Source of the DNA: Bradyrhizobium sp. NAS96.2
Lineage (GTDB): Bacteria; Pseudomonadota; Alphaproteobacteria; Rhizobiales; Xanthobacteraceae
Assembly: GCF_001908235.1 (NCBI RefSeq)
Contig: NZ_LGHK01000016.1
Span: 167,977 to 231,976 of the forward strand
Direction of reading: 5' to 3'
Length of the DNA: 64,000 nucleotides
Under the pieces are notes generated by a model, which worked only from the letters and a program-made list of their open reading frames with translations, was not told the DNA's origin and made no database searches. The position numbers and the translations under genes are program-made. This document shows, piece after piece, positions 35,196-45,816 of this stretch. Within the stretch, counting starts at the first letter, position 1; every line of letters begins with the position of its first letter.

Positions 35196-35705
35196 ATGGA
35201 GCCCGTTTCCCGCTGGTACGTCGTCCAGACGCAGGTCAACGCCGAAGCGAAGGCGGTCGCCAACCTCGGGCGGCAAGGGTTTTCCACGTATTTTCCCCGT
35301 TACCTGAAGCGCCGCAGTCACGCCAGGAAGGTCGAGACTGTGCCGCGTGCATTGTTTCCGCGCTACGTCTTTGTCGCGATCGATGTCACGTCCCAGCGTT
35401 GGCGCGCCATTCAATCGACGCTCGGCGTGTCACACCTTGTATGCGTGGGAGATCGGCCGGCCGCGGTGGAAACCGGCGTCATCGATGCCTTGAAGGCGCG
35501 TGAGGACAAGGCCGGCTTCATCACGCTTGCGCACAGGCCGGCTTTCTCGCCGGGGGACAAGGTGCGGATTATCGAAGGGGCGTTCGTTGACAGCCTTGCG
35601 CTCGTCGAAGACGTCAGCGATCACCATCGCGTCGCTGTTCTGTTGAATTTGCTTGGCCGCAAGGTTCGCGTTCTGGTCGGGACGGATCTGATCGCTGCGG
35701 CGTAA
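35196..35705 (+). CDS. NusG-family specialised antiterminator (RfaH/LoaP-like)
   Basis: 169 residues. An N-terminal NGN domain is evident (RWYVVQTQVNAEAKAVANLGRQGFSTYFPRY, then ALFPRYVFVAID), followed by a KOW domain (FSPGDKVRIIEGAFVDSLALVEDV). It lacks the acidic N-terminal extension of housekeeping NusG. In enteric bacteria and Bacteroides, such paralogues (RfaH, UpxY) switch on long polysaccharide operons by making RNA polymerase ignore terminators. The GGGAG at 35181 favours the ATG at 35196 over the GTG at 35187 that overlaps the preceding stop. An ops-like element lies directly downstream at 35771. Confidence 0.9.
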   Translation: MEPVSRWYVVQTQVNAEAKAVANLGRQGFSTYFPRYLKRRSHARKVETVPRALFPRYVFVAIDVTSQRWRAIQSTLGVSHLVCVGDRPAAVETGVIDALKAREDKAGFITLAHRPAFSPGDKVRIIEGAFVDSLALVEDVSDHHRVAVLLNLLGRKVRVLVGTDLIAAA

Positions 35706-35770
35706 CTGCGTCTGCCGCGGGCAGCGTGATCGAGATGTTAGGCTTGGGCGTGATGTTCGATTCACCCCGA

Positions 35771-35796
35771 GTGCGGTAGCTTGCCTGAAGCAAGCT
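35771..35796 (+). promoter_or_regulatory. ops-like element and overlapping hairpin in the leader of the sugar operon
   Basis: The sequence GTGCGGTAGCTTGC at 35771-35784 contains GCGGTAG plus a T three bases on, agreeing at 10 of 12 positions with the E. coli RfaH recruitment site GGCGGTAGCGTG as I recall it. Its 3' half forms the left arm of a perfect hairpin AGCTTGC-CTGAA-GCAAGCT (35778-35796). There is no T-tract, so it is not a simple terminator. It lies between the NusG-like gene and the first sugar gene (start 35818). Confidence 0.5.
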
Positions 35797-35799
35797 TAA

Positions 35800-37346
<1,547 letters not shown>

Positions 37347-37351
37347 AGAAA

Positions 37352-38347
37352 ATGGACATTCGCGGAAAGAAAGTTGTCGTTATCGGCGGCGCCGGGCTGA
37401 TCGGGTCGCATGCGGTCGATCAATTGACGCAGACCGATGTCGGCGAGATCGTCATCTACGATAACTTCGTACGCGGCACGCATGAAAACCTTGCCGGCGC
37501 GTTGCGCGACCCTCGTGTCAAGATTTTCGAGGCCGGCGGCGATATCACACAGACCGATATCCTCGATGCTGCCCTGAAGGGAGCCGACGGCGTCTTCCAG
37601 TTCGCTGCGCTCTGGCTGCTGCAGTGTCACGAGTTTCCGCGAACCGCCTTTGACGTCAACGTCAACGGAATGTTCAACGTCCTCGACGGCTGCGTGCGCA
37701 ACGGCGTCAAGCGGCTGGTCTGGTCGTCCTCGGCGTCGGTGTACGGCGATGCCGTCGAGGAGCCGATGACGGAGGATCATCCGTTCAATAACAAGAACTT
37801 CTACGGGGCGACCAAGATCTGCGGCGAAGCGATGGCGCGCGCCTACCATTTCCGTTACGGCCTCGACTATGTCGGACTTCGCTACATGAACGTGTACGGT
37901 CCGCGTCAGGACTATCGCGGCGCCTACATCGCTGTCATCATGAAGATGCTCGATGCCATCGACAAGGGAGAGGGGCCAACGATCCTCGGCGACGGATCGG
38001 AAGCCTTCGATTTCGTCGCGGTGGAAGATTGCGCGCGAGCCAATCTCTGCGCCATGGGCGCGAGTGCGACCGACCGCTTCTACAATGTCGGCACCGGACA
38101 GCGGACCTCGCTGAAGCAGATCGCCGAGAAGCTCCTGAATCTCACCGGCTCCAACCAGCCGATCAACTATGCGCCGCGGAGTCAGGCCACGCTCGTGCGC
38201 AATCGCATCGGATCGCCGAAGCGGGCGCAGGAGGAAATCGGCTTCACCGCCGCGATCGACCTGGATGACGGACTGCGGCGGCTGATCGACTGGCGCAAGA
38301 GCCATATCGATCAGGTCGATCAGCGTCGTGCCAAGGCGCAGATCTGA
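37352..38347 (+). CDS. NAD-dependent nucleotide-sugar epimerase/dehydratase
   Basis: 331 residues. The cofactor motif is VVVIGGAGLIGSHAVDQL and the catalytic pair Y151/K155 in YGATK, preceded by LVWSSSASVYGDAVEEPMTEDHP. The NVYGPRQDYRGAYIAVIMKML and GSEAFDFVAVEDCARA segments form the sugar-binding half. It resembles UDP-glucose 4-epimerases and related C4/C5 epimerases. It might epimerise UDP-uronic or UDP-hexosamine sugars in this pathway; the exact product is unknown. The ATG at 37352 was chosen over a TTG at 37343 because GAGG lies about 10 bp upstream. Confidence 0.85.
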   Translation: MDIRGKKVVVIGGAGLIGSHAVDQLTQTDVGEIVIYDNFVRGTHENLAGALRDPRVKIFEAGGDITQTDILDAALKGADGVFQFAALWLLQCHEFPRTAFDVNVNGMFNVLDGCVRNGVKRLVWSSSASVYGDAVEEPMTEDHPFNNKNFYGATKICGEAMARAYHFRYGLDYVGLRYMNVYGPRQDYRGAYIAVIMKMLDAIDKGEGPTILGDGSEAFDFVAVEDCARANLCAMGASATDRFYNVGTGQRTSLKQIAEKLLNLTGSNQPINYAPRSQATLVRNRIGSPKRAQEEIGFTAAIDLDDGLRRLIDWRKSHIDQVDQRRAKAQI

Positions 38348-38387
38348 GATCGCATCCGGGATCATTGAATAGATCGGCCAGAATCAC

Positions 38388-40259
38388 ATGTGCGGCATAG
38401 CCGGAATTCTGCACCGCGACGGGCGGCCCGCTTCAATCACCACGTTGACGGCAATGACCGATATCATTGCTCATCGCGGGCCGGACGGCGAGGGCCACTA
38501 CTGCAACGGTCCCGTCGGGCTCGGTCATCGCCGGCTGTCGATCATCGATCTGACCGACGCCGCGCGGCAGCCGATGGAGATGCGCGACGGCCGATTTGTG
38601 CTGACCTACAATGGGGAGATCTACAACTTCAAGGAGTTGAAGGTCGAGCTTTCGGCAAGGGGGCACGTCTTCAATTCCTCCGGCGACAGCGAGGTGTTGC
38701 TGCACGCCTTCGCCGAGTGGGGGCTTGATGCGCTTCTCAAGTTCAACGGCATGTTCGCTTTTGCGATCTGGGACAATCACGAGCGGAAGCTCACCTTGGC
38801 TCGCGACCGCTTCGGCGTGAAGCCGCTGTACTACGCCGAACTTGGTCAGACCTTCGTCTTCGCCTCCGAGCACAAGGCGTTTCGGGCATTTCCCGAGTAC
38901 AAGGCGCGCGTCGATATCAGAGGCCTCTCGGAGTATCTCAGCTTCCAGAACTTCTTCGCGGAGCGGACACTGTTTGCCGGCGTGAAGTTATTGCCGGCCG
39001 GCTGCTATCTGCAGATTTCGCAGGGAGGCAAGGTCGCCGAGCCGGTGCAGTACTGGGATTTTCATTTCGAGGAGCCCGAGTACGCGGTCGATGAGAACGA
39101 GGCGCTCGACGAGCTCGATCGCCTGTTCAGGCAGGCGGTCAACCGCCAACTCGTGAGCGACGTCGAGGTCGGGTGCTATCTTTCCGGCGGGATGGATTCC
39201 GGCTCCATTACCGCGCTCGCATCGAGCCAGCTGCCGTTCATGAGGACGTTTACTGTCGGCTTCGATCTCAACTCGGCCTCAGGCGTCGAACTCGGTTATG
39301 ACGAGCGGACGAAGGCCGAATACATGTCCTATCTGTTCAAGACCGAACACTACGAAATGGTCCTGAAGGCCGGCGACATGGAGCGCGCGCTGCCCCGGCT
39401 TGCATGGCATCTGGAGGAGCCGCGCGTTGGGCAGTCCTACCCCAACTTCTACGCCGCGAAACTCGCATCCAAATTCGGCAAGGTGGTGCTGACCGGGACC
39501 GGGGGAGACGAGCTCTTCGCCGGCTACCCTTGGCGTTATTACCGCGCTGTCGTGAACGATGATTTCGATCACTATATCGAAAAGTACTTTGGATTCTGGC
39601 AGCGCATGGTTCCGAGCGGAACGATGCCGAGCCTGCTCGGACCGGTATGGGATGAGGCCAAGCAGACCTCGCCGATCGATATCTTCAGGGGCGTGTTCAA
39701 GGAGCACGCCTCGGAGCTGCGGCGGCCGGAGGATTACGTCAATCACTCGCTCTACTTCGAGGCCAAGACGTTCCTGAACGGGCTCCTTGTCGTCGAGGAC
39801 AAGCTGGCCATGGCGCATGGGCTCGAGAGCAGGGTGCCGTTCCTCGACAATGATCTCGTCGATTTCGCGATGAAGCTGCCCGCCAAGATGAAGCTTGGCA
39901 ATCTGACCGAGGTCATCAGCCTCAACGAAAACGAGCCCGGCGGAAAGGCGCAGCGCTATTACGAGCGCACCAGGGACGGCAAGCTGATTCTGCGGAAGAT
40001 GATGAGCCGGCATATTCCCGACGAAGTGGCGGCGCGCGAGAAGCAGGGCTTCTCGGCGCCGGATGCCAGCTGGTTCAAGGGTGAGAGCATCGAGTACGTC
40101 AAACGTAGGCTCTTCAGCAACACGGCTCGGATCTACGACCTAGTGGACCGGAAGACCGTTCGCTCACTGGTCGACGAACATCTGGAAGGCCGGCAAAACA
40201 GGCGGCTGCTGATCTGGTCCTTGCTCAATCTCGAGCAGATCATGGAAAGCAGCTTTTAG
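38388..40259 (+). CDS. asnB: Glutamine-dependent amidotransferase, asparagine synthase family (copy 3)
   Basis: 623 residues. C2 in MCGIAGILHRDG, AHRGPDGEGHY, LGHRRLSIIDLTD and LTYNGEIYNFKELK define the glutaminase domain; GCYLSGGMDSGSI and LTGTGGDELFAGYPWRYY define the ATP/synthetase domain. Its place directly after the diacetamido-uronate genes suggests it converts the C6 carboxylate to an amide, as proposed for WbpS in Pseudomonas O-antigen loci. That role is inference. It is followed after 27 bp by the ABC exporter genes. Confidence 0.92.
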   Translation: MCGIAGILHRDGRPASITTLTAMTDIIAHRGPDGEGHYCNGPVGLGHRRLSIIDLTDAARQPMEMRDGRFVLTYNGEIYNFKELKVELSARGHVFNSSGDSEVLLHAFAEWGLDALLKFNGMFAFAIWDNHERKLTLARDRFGVKPLYYAELGQTFVFASEHKAFRAFPEYKARVDIRGLSEYLSFQNFFAERTLFAGVKLLPAGCYLQISQGGKVAEPVQYWDFHFEEPEYAVDENEALDELDRLFRQAVNRQLVSDVEVGCYLSGGMDSGSITALASSQLPFMRTFTVGFDLNSASGVELGYDERTKAEYMSYLFKTEHYEMVLKAGDMERALPRLAWHLEEPRVGQSYPNFYAAKLASKFGKVVLTGTGGDELFAGYPWRYYRAVVNDDFDHYIEKYFGFWQRMVPSGTMPSLLGPVWDEAKQTSPIDIFRGVFKEHASELRRPEDYVNHSLYFEAKTFLNGLLVVEDKLAMAHGLESRVPFLDNDLVDFAMKLPAKMKLGNLTEVISLNENEPGGKAQRYYERTRDGKLILRKMMSRHIPDEVAAREKQGFSAPDASWFKGESIEYVKRRLFSNTARIYDLVDRKTVRSLVDEHLEGRQNRRLLIWSLLNLEQIMESSF

Positions 40260-40286
40260 GCACGCACGAATGGGAGCGCGCTGAAG

Positions 40287-41150
40287 ATGAACGGTCTCTT
40301 CCCGGCAGCACGGTGGGTGCGGGTCGGCTTGTCGCCATATCGCAACTCTCAGGCGCTATGGATCACGATCAATCAGATTCTGCGATATCGCGAGCTTCTG
40401 CGCGAGATGGTCGACCGTGACCTGAGTGCTGCGCATGCACGGCACGGATTCGGCGCCTTGTGGGTCTTTATCCATCCGCTCGTCGTCGTTGGAGTTTACC
40501 TGCTCATCTTCGGATTCGTGCTGGGTAACAAGCTGTCGATCACAGCGGATTTTCCCGGCGACTACTCTGCCTACATCCTCGCAAGCCTGGTTCCGTGGCT
40601 GATGCTTCAGGCTGCGCTGGTGCGCGGGCCCGGAGCGCTGATCGGAAGTGCAAATCTCGTCAAGCAGGTTGTGTTTCCGATCGAGTTGCTTCCGATCGCG
40701 GCAACCATTGCCGCGACGATCCCTCATCTGCCGGCCCTCGGGCTCGTCATTCTTTATAAGGCGCATGTGGGGGGCCTCAGCTGGATGCTGCTGCTGTTGC
40801 CCGTCGTATTTGCCATCCATGCAATTCTGGCAATCGGATTGAGCTTCGCCCTCTCTGCAATCACTCCGTTCTTCCGCGACCTGCGCGAGATCGTCACGGT
40901 CTTCACCTCGATTGCGATGTATCTGATGCCAACGGTGTACCTCCCCGATTGGATGCCTCGTGCACTCCGTCCATTGATCTACTCGAACCCTTTCAGTTAC
41001 GTAGTCTGGGTGTATCAGGACGTTCTCTTTTTCGGTTCGTTCAGACATCCCTATGCCTGGGCGGTGACCATCGTGTTCGCGCTGCTAAGTCTGGGGCTCG
41101 GATACCGCATCTTTGAAAAGCTGAAACCGTACTATGGCAACGCTCTCTGA
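40287..41150 (+). CDS. wzm: ABC-2 type polysaccharide exporter, permease subunit (Wzm)
   Basis: 287 residues. After a cytosolic N-terminus with an amphipathic segment (RYRELLREMVDRDLSAAH), about six membrane helices follow (LWVFIHPLVVVGVYLLIFGFVLG through the C-terminal AVTIVFALLSLGLGYRIFEKL). TPFFRDLREIVTVFTSIAMYLMPTVY and the NPFSYVVWVYQDVLFFG end are typical of Wzm/KpsM-like exporters. It forms the channel that moves completed lipid-linked polysaccharide across the inner membrane with the next gene product; the two genes overlap by 17 bp. Confidence 0.92.
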   Translation: MNGLFPAARWVRVGLSPYRNSQALWITINQILRYRELLREMVDRDLSAAHARHGFGALWVFIHPLVVVGVYLLIFGFVLGNKLSITADFPGDYSAYILASLVPWLMLQAALVRGPGALIGSANLVKQVVFPIELLPIAATIAATIPHLPALGLVILYKAHVGGLSWMLLLLPVVFAIHAILAIGLSFALSAITPFFRDLREIVTVFTSIAMYLMPTVYLPDWMPRALRPLIYSNPFSYVVWVYQDVLFFGSFRHPYAWAVTIVFALLSLGLGYRIFEKLKPYYGNAL

Positions 41151-42456
41151 CAATCTGGAAGCCGGCGTACTGATCCCGCTTGCCGGGTCATTGGAGCCGC
41201 AATGCGCGATTCGGGTCACCGATCTGGGCAAGGCCTATCGGCTCTATCAGCAGCCGTTGGATTTCCTGAAGGAGATCATCACCGGAAGGCCTCGGCACCA
41301 TGAGCATTGGGCGATCCAGAATGTCTCCTTCGAGGTGCTGCGCGGGCGCGTGGTCGGCATCATCGGGCCGAACGGCGCGGGAAAAAGTACCCTCCTGAAG
41401 ATCATCGCCGGCCTGCTCGATGCCACAACCGGGCGGGTCGAAGTGGCCGGAAAGCTGTCCGCGATCCTGGAATTGGGCACCGGCTTTCATCCGGATGTGT
41501 CGGGGCGCGACAACATCGTCCTCGGCGGCATGTGCCTTGGAATGTCGCGAGCGGAGATTGAAGCGAAGGTTCCCTGGATCATCGATTTCAGCGAACTTGA
41601 AGATGTGATCGATCAGCCGTTCCGGACCTACTCGAGCGGCATGCAGGCGCGGCTCACCTTCGCCACGGCCATCAGCGTCGATCCCGAGCTCTTCATCGTC
41701 GATGAAGCGCTCGCAGCGGGCGACACCGCTTTCGTCAACAAGTGCATGAAGCGGGTTCGTCATATCTGCGAGAGCGGCGCCACCGTGCTGTTCGTCTCGC
41801 ACTCGAGCGGGTTGATCAGCGAGCTGTGCGACGAGGCAATCTGGATCGACAAGGGGCGGGTGCTGATGCATGGGAATGCCCAGCGCGTCAGCAAGGCGTA
41901 TGAGCAGAGTGTCTGGGATATCGAGGAAGCGCGCAATCTCAGGGAAACCAAGAAGCTCAGCCAGGCAGTCGAGAGCACGGCTGAAACCGGCAAGTATGAG
42001 CTTGGTGGCGGTACCCTGCAGATCACTGCCGTCGAGGTGCTTGACGTCGACGGCAAGCCGATCGGCGTGGTCAAGAACGGGCAGCCGCTTCGAATCCGGG
42101 TGTCATGGTCGGGTTTCACGGAGCACAAGCAGATTTACGCCAGTTTGCGGATCGATACCGCACGCCTCCAGGCGGTTGCCGGAATTGAGGGGTACGACGG
42201 TGGCCTGTTTCTCGATGGGGAGGATGGTCTGCCGGAGCGCGGAAGCGTGATCTACGAGGTGCCCGAGCTCGCTCTTGGCGAAGGGCAATACTACGTTTCT
42301 GCCGCTCTGTGCCGGCACATGCTGCCGAAGGGTTCGGAAGCCATCGTGCACTATGTGGAAAAGGCGGCTCAGTTCTCGGTGTCGCGGAATTCGTTGTGGC
42401 ACTTTAGCTACCTCTATGATCCGAAGTTCACGTGCCGGATAGAGAGCATCGGATAG
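41134..42456 (+). CDS. wzt: ABC polysaccharide exporter ATPase with C-terminal carbohydrate-binding domain (Wzt)
   Basis: 440 residues. The nucleotide-binding domain has Walker A GPNGAGKSTLLKI (from about residue 78), the signature YSSGMQARL (about 166) and Walker B LFIVDEALAAGD, with the switch histidine in LFVSHSSG. Residues from about 290 to 440 are an extra beta-rich domain (LQITAVEVLDVDGKPIGVVKNGQPLRIRVSW), the Wzt C-terminal domain that in O9a-type systems recognises a non-reducing-end cap before export. This implies the exported glycan is capped; a methyltransferase gene lies 5 bp downstream. Confidence 0.93.
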   Translation: MATLSDNLEAGVLIPLAGSLEPQCAIRVTDLGKAYRLYQQPLDFLKEIITGRPRHHEHWAIQNVSFEVLRGRVVGIIGPNGAGKSTLLKIIAGLLDATTGRVEVAGKLSAILELGTGFHPDVSGRDNIVLGGMCLGMSRAEIEAKVPWIIDFSELEDVIDQPFRTYSSGMQARLTFATAISVDPELFIVDEALAAGDTAFVNKCMKRVRHICESGATVLFVSHSSGLISELCDEAIWIDKGRVLMHGNAQRVSKAYEQSVWDIEEARNLRETKKLSQAVESTAETGKYELGGGTLQITAVEVLDVDGKPIGVVKNGQPLRIRVSWSGFTEHKQIYASLRIDTARLQAVAGIEGYDGGLFLDGEDGLPERGSVIYEVPELALGEGQYYVSAALCRHMLPKGSEAIVHYVEKAAQFSVSRNSLWHFSYLYDPKFTCRIESIG

Positions 42457-42461
42457 CGCAA

Positions 42462-43280
42462 ATGGCAGATCGTGATTGGCAGGAAAGCCTCGAGGCTTTC
42501 TTCGAGCTTCGCGCCCGACAGATATCCGAGGAGCCGACGCTGGACGACCTTTGTTATGTCGCCGGCAGAAATCCGTTTCTCTGGACCGACCAGACCCTGC
42601 TCGATGATCTCAAGTCGCACCTCCTGGATCTGATGCGAATTGATCAGAACTCCGCAGTGCTGGAAGTCGGATGTGCGGCTGGCCTGCTGGCGTCTCTCGT
42701 TGCGCCGAACGTGCGGAAGTACACCGGGATCGATCTTGCGGAGGCGCCGTTGCGGGTCGCGCAGCGGCTGAAGCTCGGTAATGCCGAGTTCCGCAAGGGG
42801 GACGGGCAGAAGTTGGAATTCGGCAACGGCGAGTTCGATGCCGCCTTTTGCTACGACGTGTTCTCCAATTTTCCGACGTTCGAGACGGGTGAGAAGATCA
42901 TTCGGGACATGCTGCGCACCGTGCAAAGCGGCGGCCGCGTGCTTATTGGCTCTGTCCCGGACCGAAGTGAAATTGAGCGAACTCAGGAAATCGCAACCCG
43001 GCTGGCAGCCGGGTTCGGGGCCCAGTTAAGCCGTCCGCCCATCGAAACCCTGGTTAAGGCCGAGAAAGCGGGTTCGCTGTCGAAATTCTCGCGCTATCTG
43101 GGATTGGGCACCAAAAACGCCGTGCGCGAGATCAAGCCGGAGATCGTGTCGCACTATTTCTCCAAGGACGACTTCATTCAGCTCGGGCGGCGCCTTCGGA
43201 TTGAAACTCAGATTACCGACATTCACGCCCGCAACCCGTATGTCGGCACGCGCTTCAACGCCATATTCATCGCGAAATGA
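42462..43280 (+). CDS. Class I SAM-dependent methyltransferase, possible chain-capping enzyme
   Basis: 272 residues. Motif I is AVLEVGCAAGLLASLVAP, followed by YTGIDLAEAPLRVAQRL, RKGDGQKLEFGNGEFDAAFCYDVFSNF and MLRTVQSGGRVLIGSVPD. The N-terminal 60 residues are helical and specific to this protein. Its place directly after wzt suggests it methylates the non-reducing end that Wzt recognises, as in E. coli O8/O9a loci; that is inference. The ATG at 42462 lies 5 bp after wzt, and its stop overlaps the next start (ATGA). Confidence 0.83.
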   Translation: MADRDWQESLEAFFELRARQISEEPTLDDLCYVAGRNPFLWTDQTLLDDLKSHLLDLMRIDQNSAVLEVGCAAGLLASLVAPNVRKYTGIDLAEAPLRVAQRLKLGNAEFRKGDGQKLEFGNGEFDAAFCYDVFSNFPTFETGEKIIRDMLRTVQSGGRVLIGSVPDRSEIERTQEIATRLAAGFGAQLSRPPIETLVKAEKAGSLSKFSRYLGLGTKNAVREIKPEIVSHYFSKDDFIQLGRRLRIETQITDIHARNPYVGTRFNAIFIAK

Positions 43281-45790
43281 AAATCGTCGGATTTCACGAG
43301 CTTGGGCCCGATCGCTGGGACCCGTTAGCGGCGTCCTCGCCTGAGGCGTGGCTCACCCACGACGCGGCATGGGTTGGGATCGAAGAGCGGTTCTTCGCGG
43401 ATGCCAACCTGTCGTTTGGGCTCGTTGAAAACGGCGACGTTGTCGGAATCCAGCCGCTGTATTTGAACGAGGGCGGCGTATTCGGTGAGCGACTGCTGCA
43501 TTCGGGCATTCATCGCCATACTGGCCTGGCAATTCGTGACGGGATTAATCGAAGCACAATGCGGGCTGTCCGCTCGGCGGCCATGAAGCAGATTTTTGCG
43601 CTTGCTGAATTGTACGACGTCGATCGGATCCAGCTGAATAGCCACAATCTCGCGCCGGCAAATCGCTCGGCCTCGCGCGAGGAAATTCCCTTCTGGGTGA
43701 GGGACTTTGGATTCCACCTCGGGATCGCCTTCGGTCCGCATGGAATGACGCCCTTTCCGGGCCTTTCGACCGTCAATGCCGATCAGTTGATCGACCTTGA
43801 TCCGTCGGAGGAAGACCTGTTCGCGAATTTGGATGACGGGTGCCGCCGGGCGGTTCGGAAGGCGATCAAGGCGGGCCTCGAGTTTGAGCTTGCGACGGAT
43901 CGCTCGGCGCTGGGCAGCTACCTGGAAATAGCAAGGGAATCGGCGGCAAGGACGGGTGAGGTGCTGCCGTCCGCAGACTATTATGAAGCCGTGCTAGAAC
44001 GTTTCTTTTCGCAGGGCCGCGCGCATTTGATGTTTGCGCGGGCCCAAGGGACCCGCCTGGCAGGCCTGCTCTTGTTGAGCGACAAGGGTGCCGTGCATTT
44101 CATGGCCGGAGTTTCGCGACCCGACGAATTGAACTTCAGACCGAACGACTTTCTCCATTGGAGTGCGATGCTGTGGGCGAAGCGCGCCGGCTTCCAGGCC
44201 TACCGCTTGGGCCCATGGTTTCCTGAAGTGCCGAGGGACTGGCCGATTTCCAAAGTATCGTATTTCAAGACCAAGTTCGGATCCAAGGCCAGATCCATCA
44301 TCCAGGGCAGTATGTTTCGGCATCCCGAAAAGTACATCCGAGAGCTTCCCACGATACGGGACAATCTCGAGTGCATCGGGCACCGCGCAGCGCCGGCGTC
44401 CCAGACTGCGCAAACCGGCAGCGAATTCGTCGCGCACCTTCTCCGGGTGTTTGGGTTTCCGCAGGCCTCGGCATCGTCCGACGGCGCGCCCGTCGTGCTG
44501 TATCGTCCTCAGGGGACGGATGTGGGTATGGCACGCGAGGTCCTCGCCAACGGCCGCGCGGTCGCGGCAGTGCTGCCGGCGGTCGAGTTCGCTGAGGCAT
44601 TTGCTGTTGTGGCGGAGGCAAGAACCATCGGCTCCGCTCAAGTGCTGCGGGCGGAGATGGCAGGGGCGAAGCCGTGGAAGCGGCTGCGGACGCTGCATTC
44701 CTACATGCGCTTTGCCGCCCCGGACGGCGTTCCAATCGTATCCGACGATGAGGGACGCGCTGCCTGGCTCTGCTTGAACACCGCTGCAGGCGGCCCGATC
44801 ATGTTCATCGGAACCGATTTCGTTTCCGATCTTGTTCGCTATCGTCAGGGCGACCCAGTGGCGGCCGCGAAGCGTCCCACGGAGGCGATGTGGGGTTTCG
44901 CCGGCGAGCGGCCGAACTATCTGTTCGAAGGCCAGCTTGCGGGGGAAAGCTTGCGTGAGCGGCCCGCCGACTGGTGGTGCGAGGCTTTGGCCGATGCATT
45001 GGCGCGCCATTGCAAGGTGAACAGGTTGCCGATGCTGCCGAACGGGGCGGCGGGCGCCATTGTCGTGACCGGCGATGATGACCAGGCGGCACTAAGCCGC
45101 TATGCCCAGCAGCGCGAGGCGCTCGGATCGACACCGGTCACGTACTATCTTCACCCCCTCACGAAGCACACCGCGAGCACGCTCAAGCAGCTTAAGTCGA
45201 GCAGGAAGGTCGAACTGGGCCTTCATCCCGATGCGCTCGAGCATCCCGATCAATACGCCAATCTGTTCGCCGAACAGGCAAAGTGGTTCGAGCAATTGAC
45301 CGGAGAGGGTGCGCGCACCGTTCGAAATCATGGCTTTCTGAACGATGGCTATTGGGGACATGCGACGGCCTGGAATGCTCATGGCGTGAAGGGCAGCTCC
45401 AATTTGCCGGGGCTCGACGGTTGCGTCCTCAATGGTTCGCTGTTGCCGGCCAAGCTCTTGCTGGATGACAAGCTGACTGAACATTGGAGCGTCCTGACTG
45501 CGATCGGTGACGGGATCGTATTCGTGCATGGTTGGGATGATCATCAGTCGGGTAACTGTATCCTCGAGCTGGCTGATCGGATTCGCACCGATGGCGTTCC
45601 CGGTGTGATCGTTGTCAATCTGCATCCCGAGAATATCGATAAGACTCGGGGGATGCACCAGGCAGTTCGCAAGGTCGTTGAGGACGGGTTTATTCCGTGG
45701 ACGATGAGCGAATGTTTCGAGTGGTTCGAGCGAAGGCCAACTCAAAGCGGCTCCGCCGTGCGTAAACGCTTCGCGTTTCCCTGGTCCTGA
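43277..45790 (+). CDS. Multidomain protein: FemAB/GNAT-like acyltransferase fused to a NodB-like deacetylase domain
   Basis: 837 residues. Residues 1-340 resemble FemAB/BioF2-type GNAT enzymes: LDDGCRRAVRKAIKAGLEFEL, YYEAVLERFFSQGRAHLMFARAQGTRLAGLLLL and RPNDFLHWSAMLWAKRAGFQAYRLGP. Residues about 390-570 are an alpha/beta region I cannot assign. Residues about 590-820 look like a polysaccharide deacetylase (CE4) barrel: IVVTGDDDQA (D600-D602), ELGLHPDA (H650) and VRNHGFLNDG (H685), followed by LELADRI...VVNLHPENI. The domains may together exchange acyl groups on an amino sugar. There is no signal peptide, so action is cytoplasmic. Confidence 0.75.
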   Translation: MKIVGFHELGPDRWDPLAASSPEAWLTHDAAWVGIEERFFADANLSFGLVENGDVVGIQPLYLNEGGVFGERLLHSGIHRHTGLAIRDGINRSTMRAVRSAAMKQIFALAELYDVDRIQLNSHNLAPANRSASREEIPFWVRDFGFHLGIAFGPHGMTPFPGLSTVNADQLIDLDPSEEDLFANLDDGCRRAVRKAIKAGLEFELATDRSALGSYLEIARESAARTGEVLPSADYYEAVLERFFSQGRAHLMFARAQGTRLAGLLLLSDKGAVHFMAGVSRPDELNFRPNDFLHWSAMLWAKRAGFQAYRLGPWFPEVPRDWPISKVSYFKTKFGSKARSIIQGSMFRHPEKYIRELPTIRDNLECIGHRAAPASQTAQTGSEFVAHLLRVFGFPQASASSDGAPVVLYRPQGTDVGMAREVLANGRAVAAVLPAVEFAEAFAVVAEARTIGSAQVLRAEMAGAKPWKRLRTLHSYMRFAAPDGVPIVSDDEGRAAWLCLNTAAGGPIMFIGTDFVSDLVRYRQGDPVAAAKRPTEAMWGFAGERPNYLFEGQLAGESLRERPADWWCEALADALARHCKVNRLPMLPNGAAGAIVVTGDDDQAALSRYAQQREALGSTPVTYYLHPLTKHTASTLKQLKSSRKVELGLHPDALEHPDQYANLFAEQAKWFEQLTGEGARTVRNHGFLNDGYWGHATAWNAHGVKGSSNLPGLDGCVLNGSLLPAKLLLDDKLTEHWSVLTAIGDGIVFVHGWDDHQSGNCILELADRIRTDGVPGVIVVNLHPENIDKTRGMHQAVRKVVEDGFIPWTMSECFEWFERRPTQSGSAVRKRFAFPWS

Positions 45791-45816
45791 GATTGGAAAC
45801 GACTGATCATCTCGGC

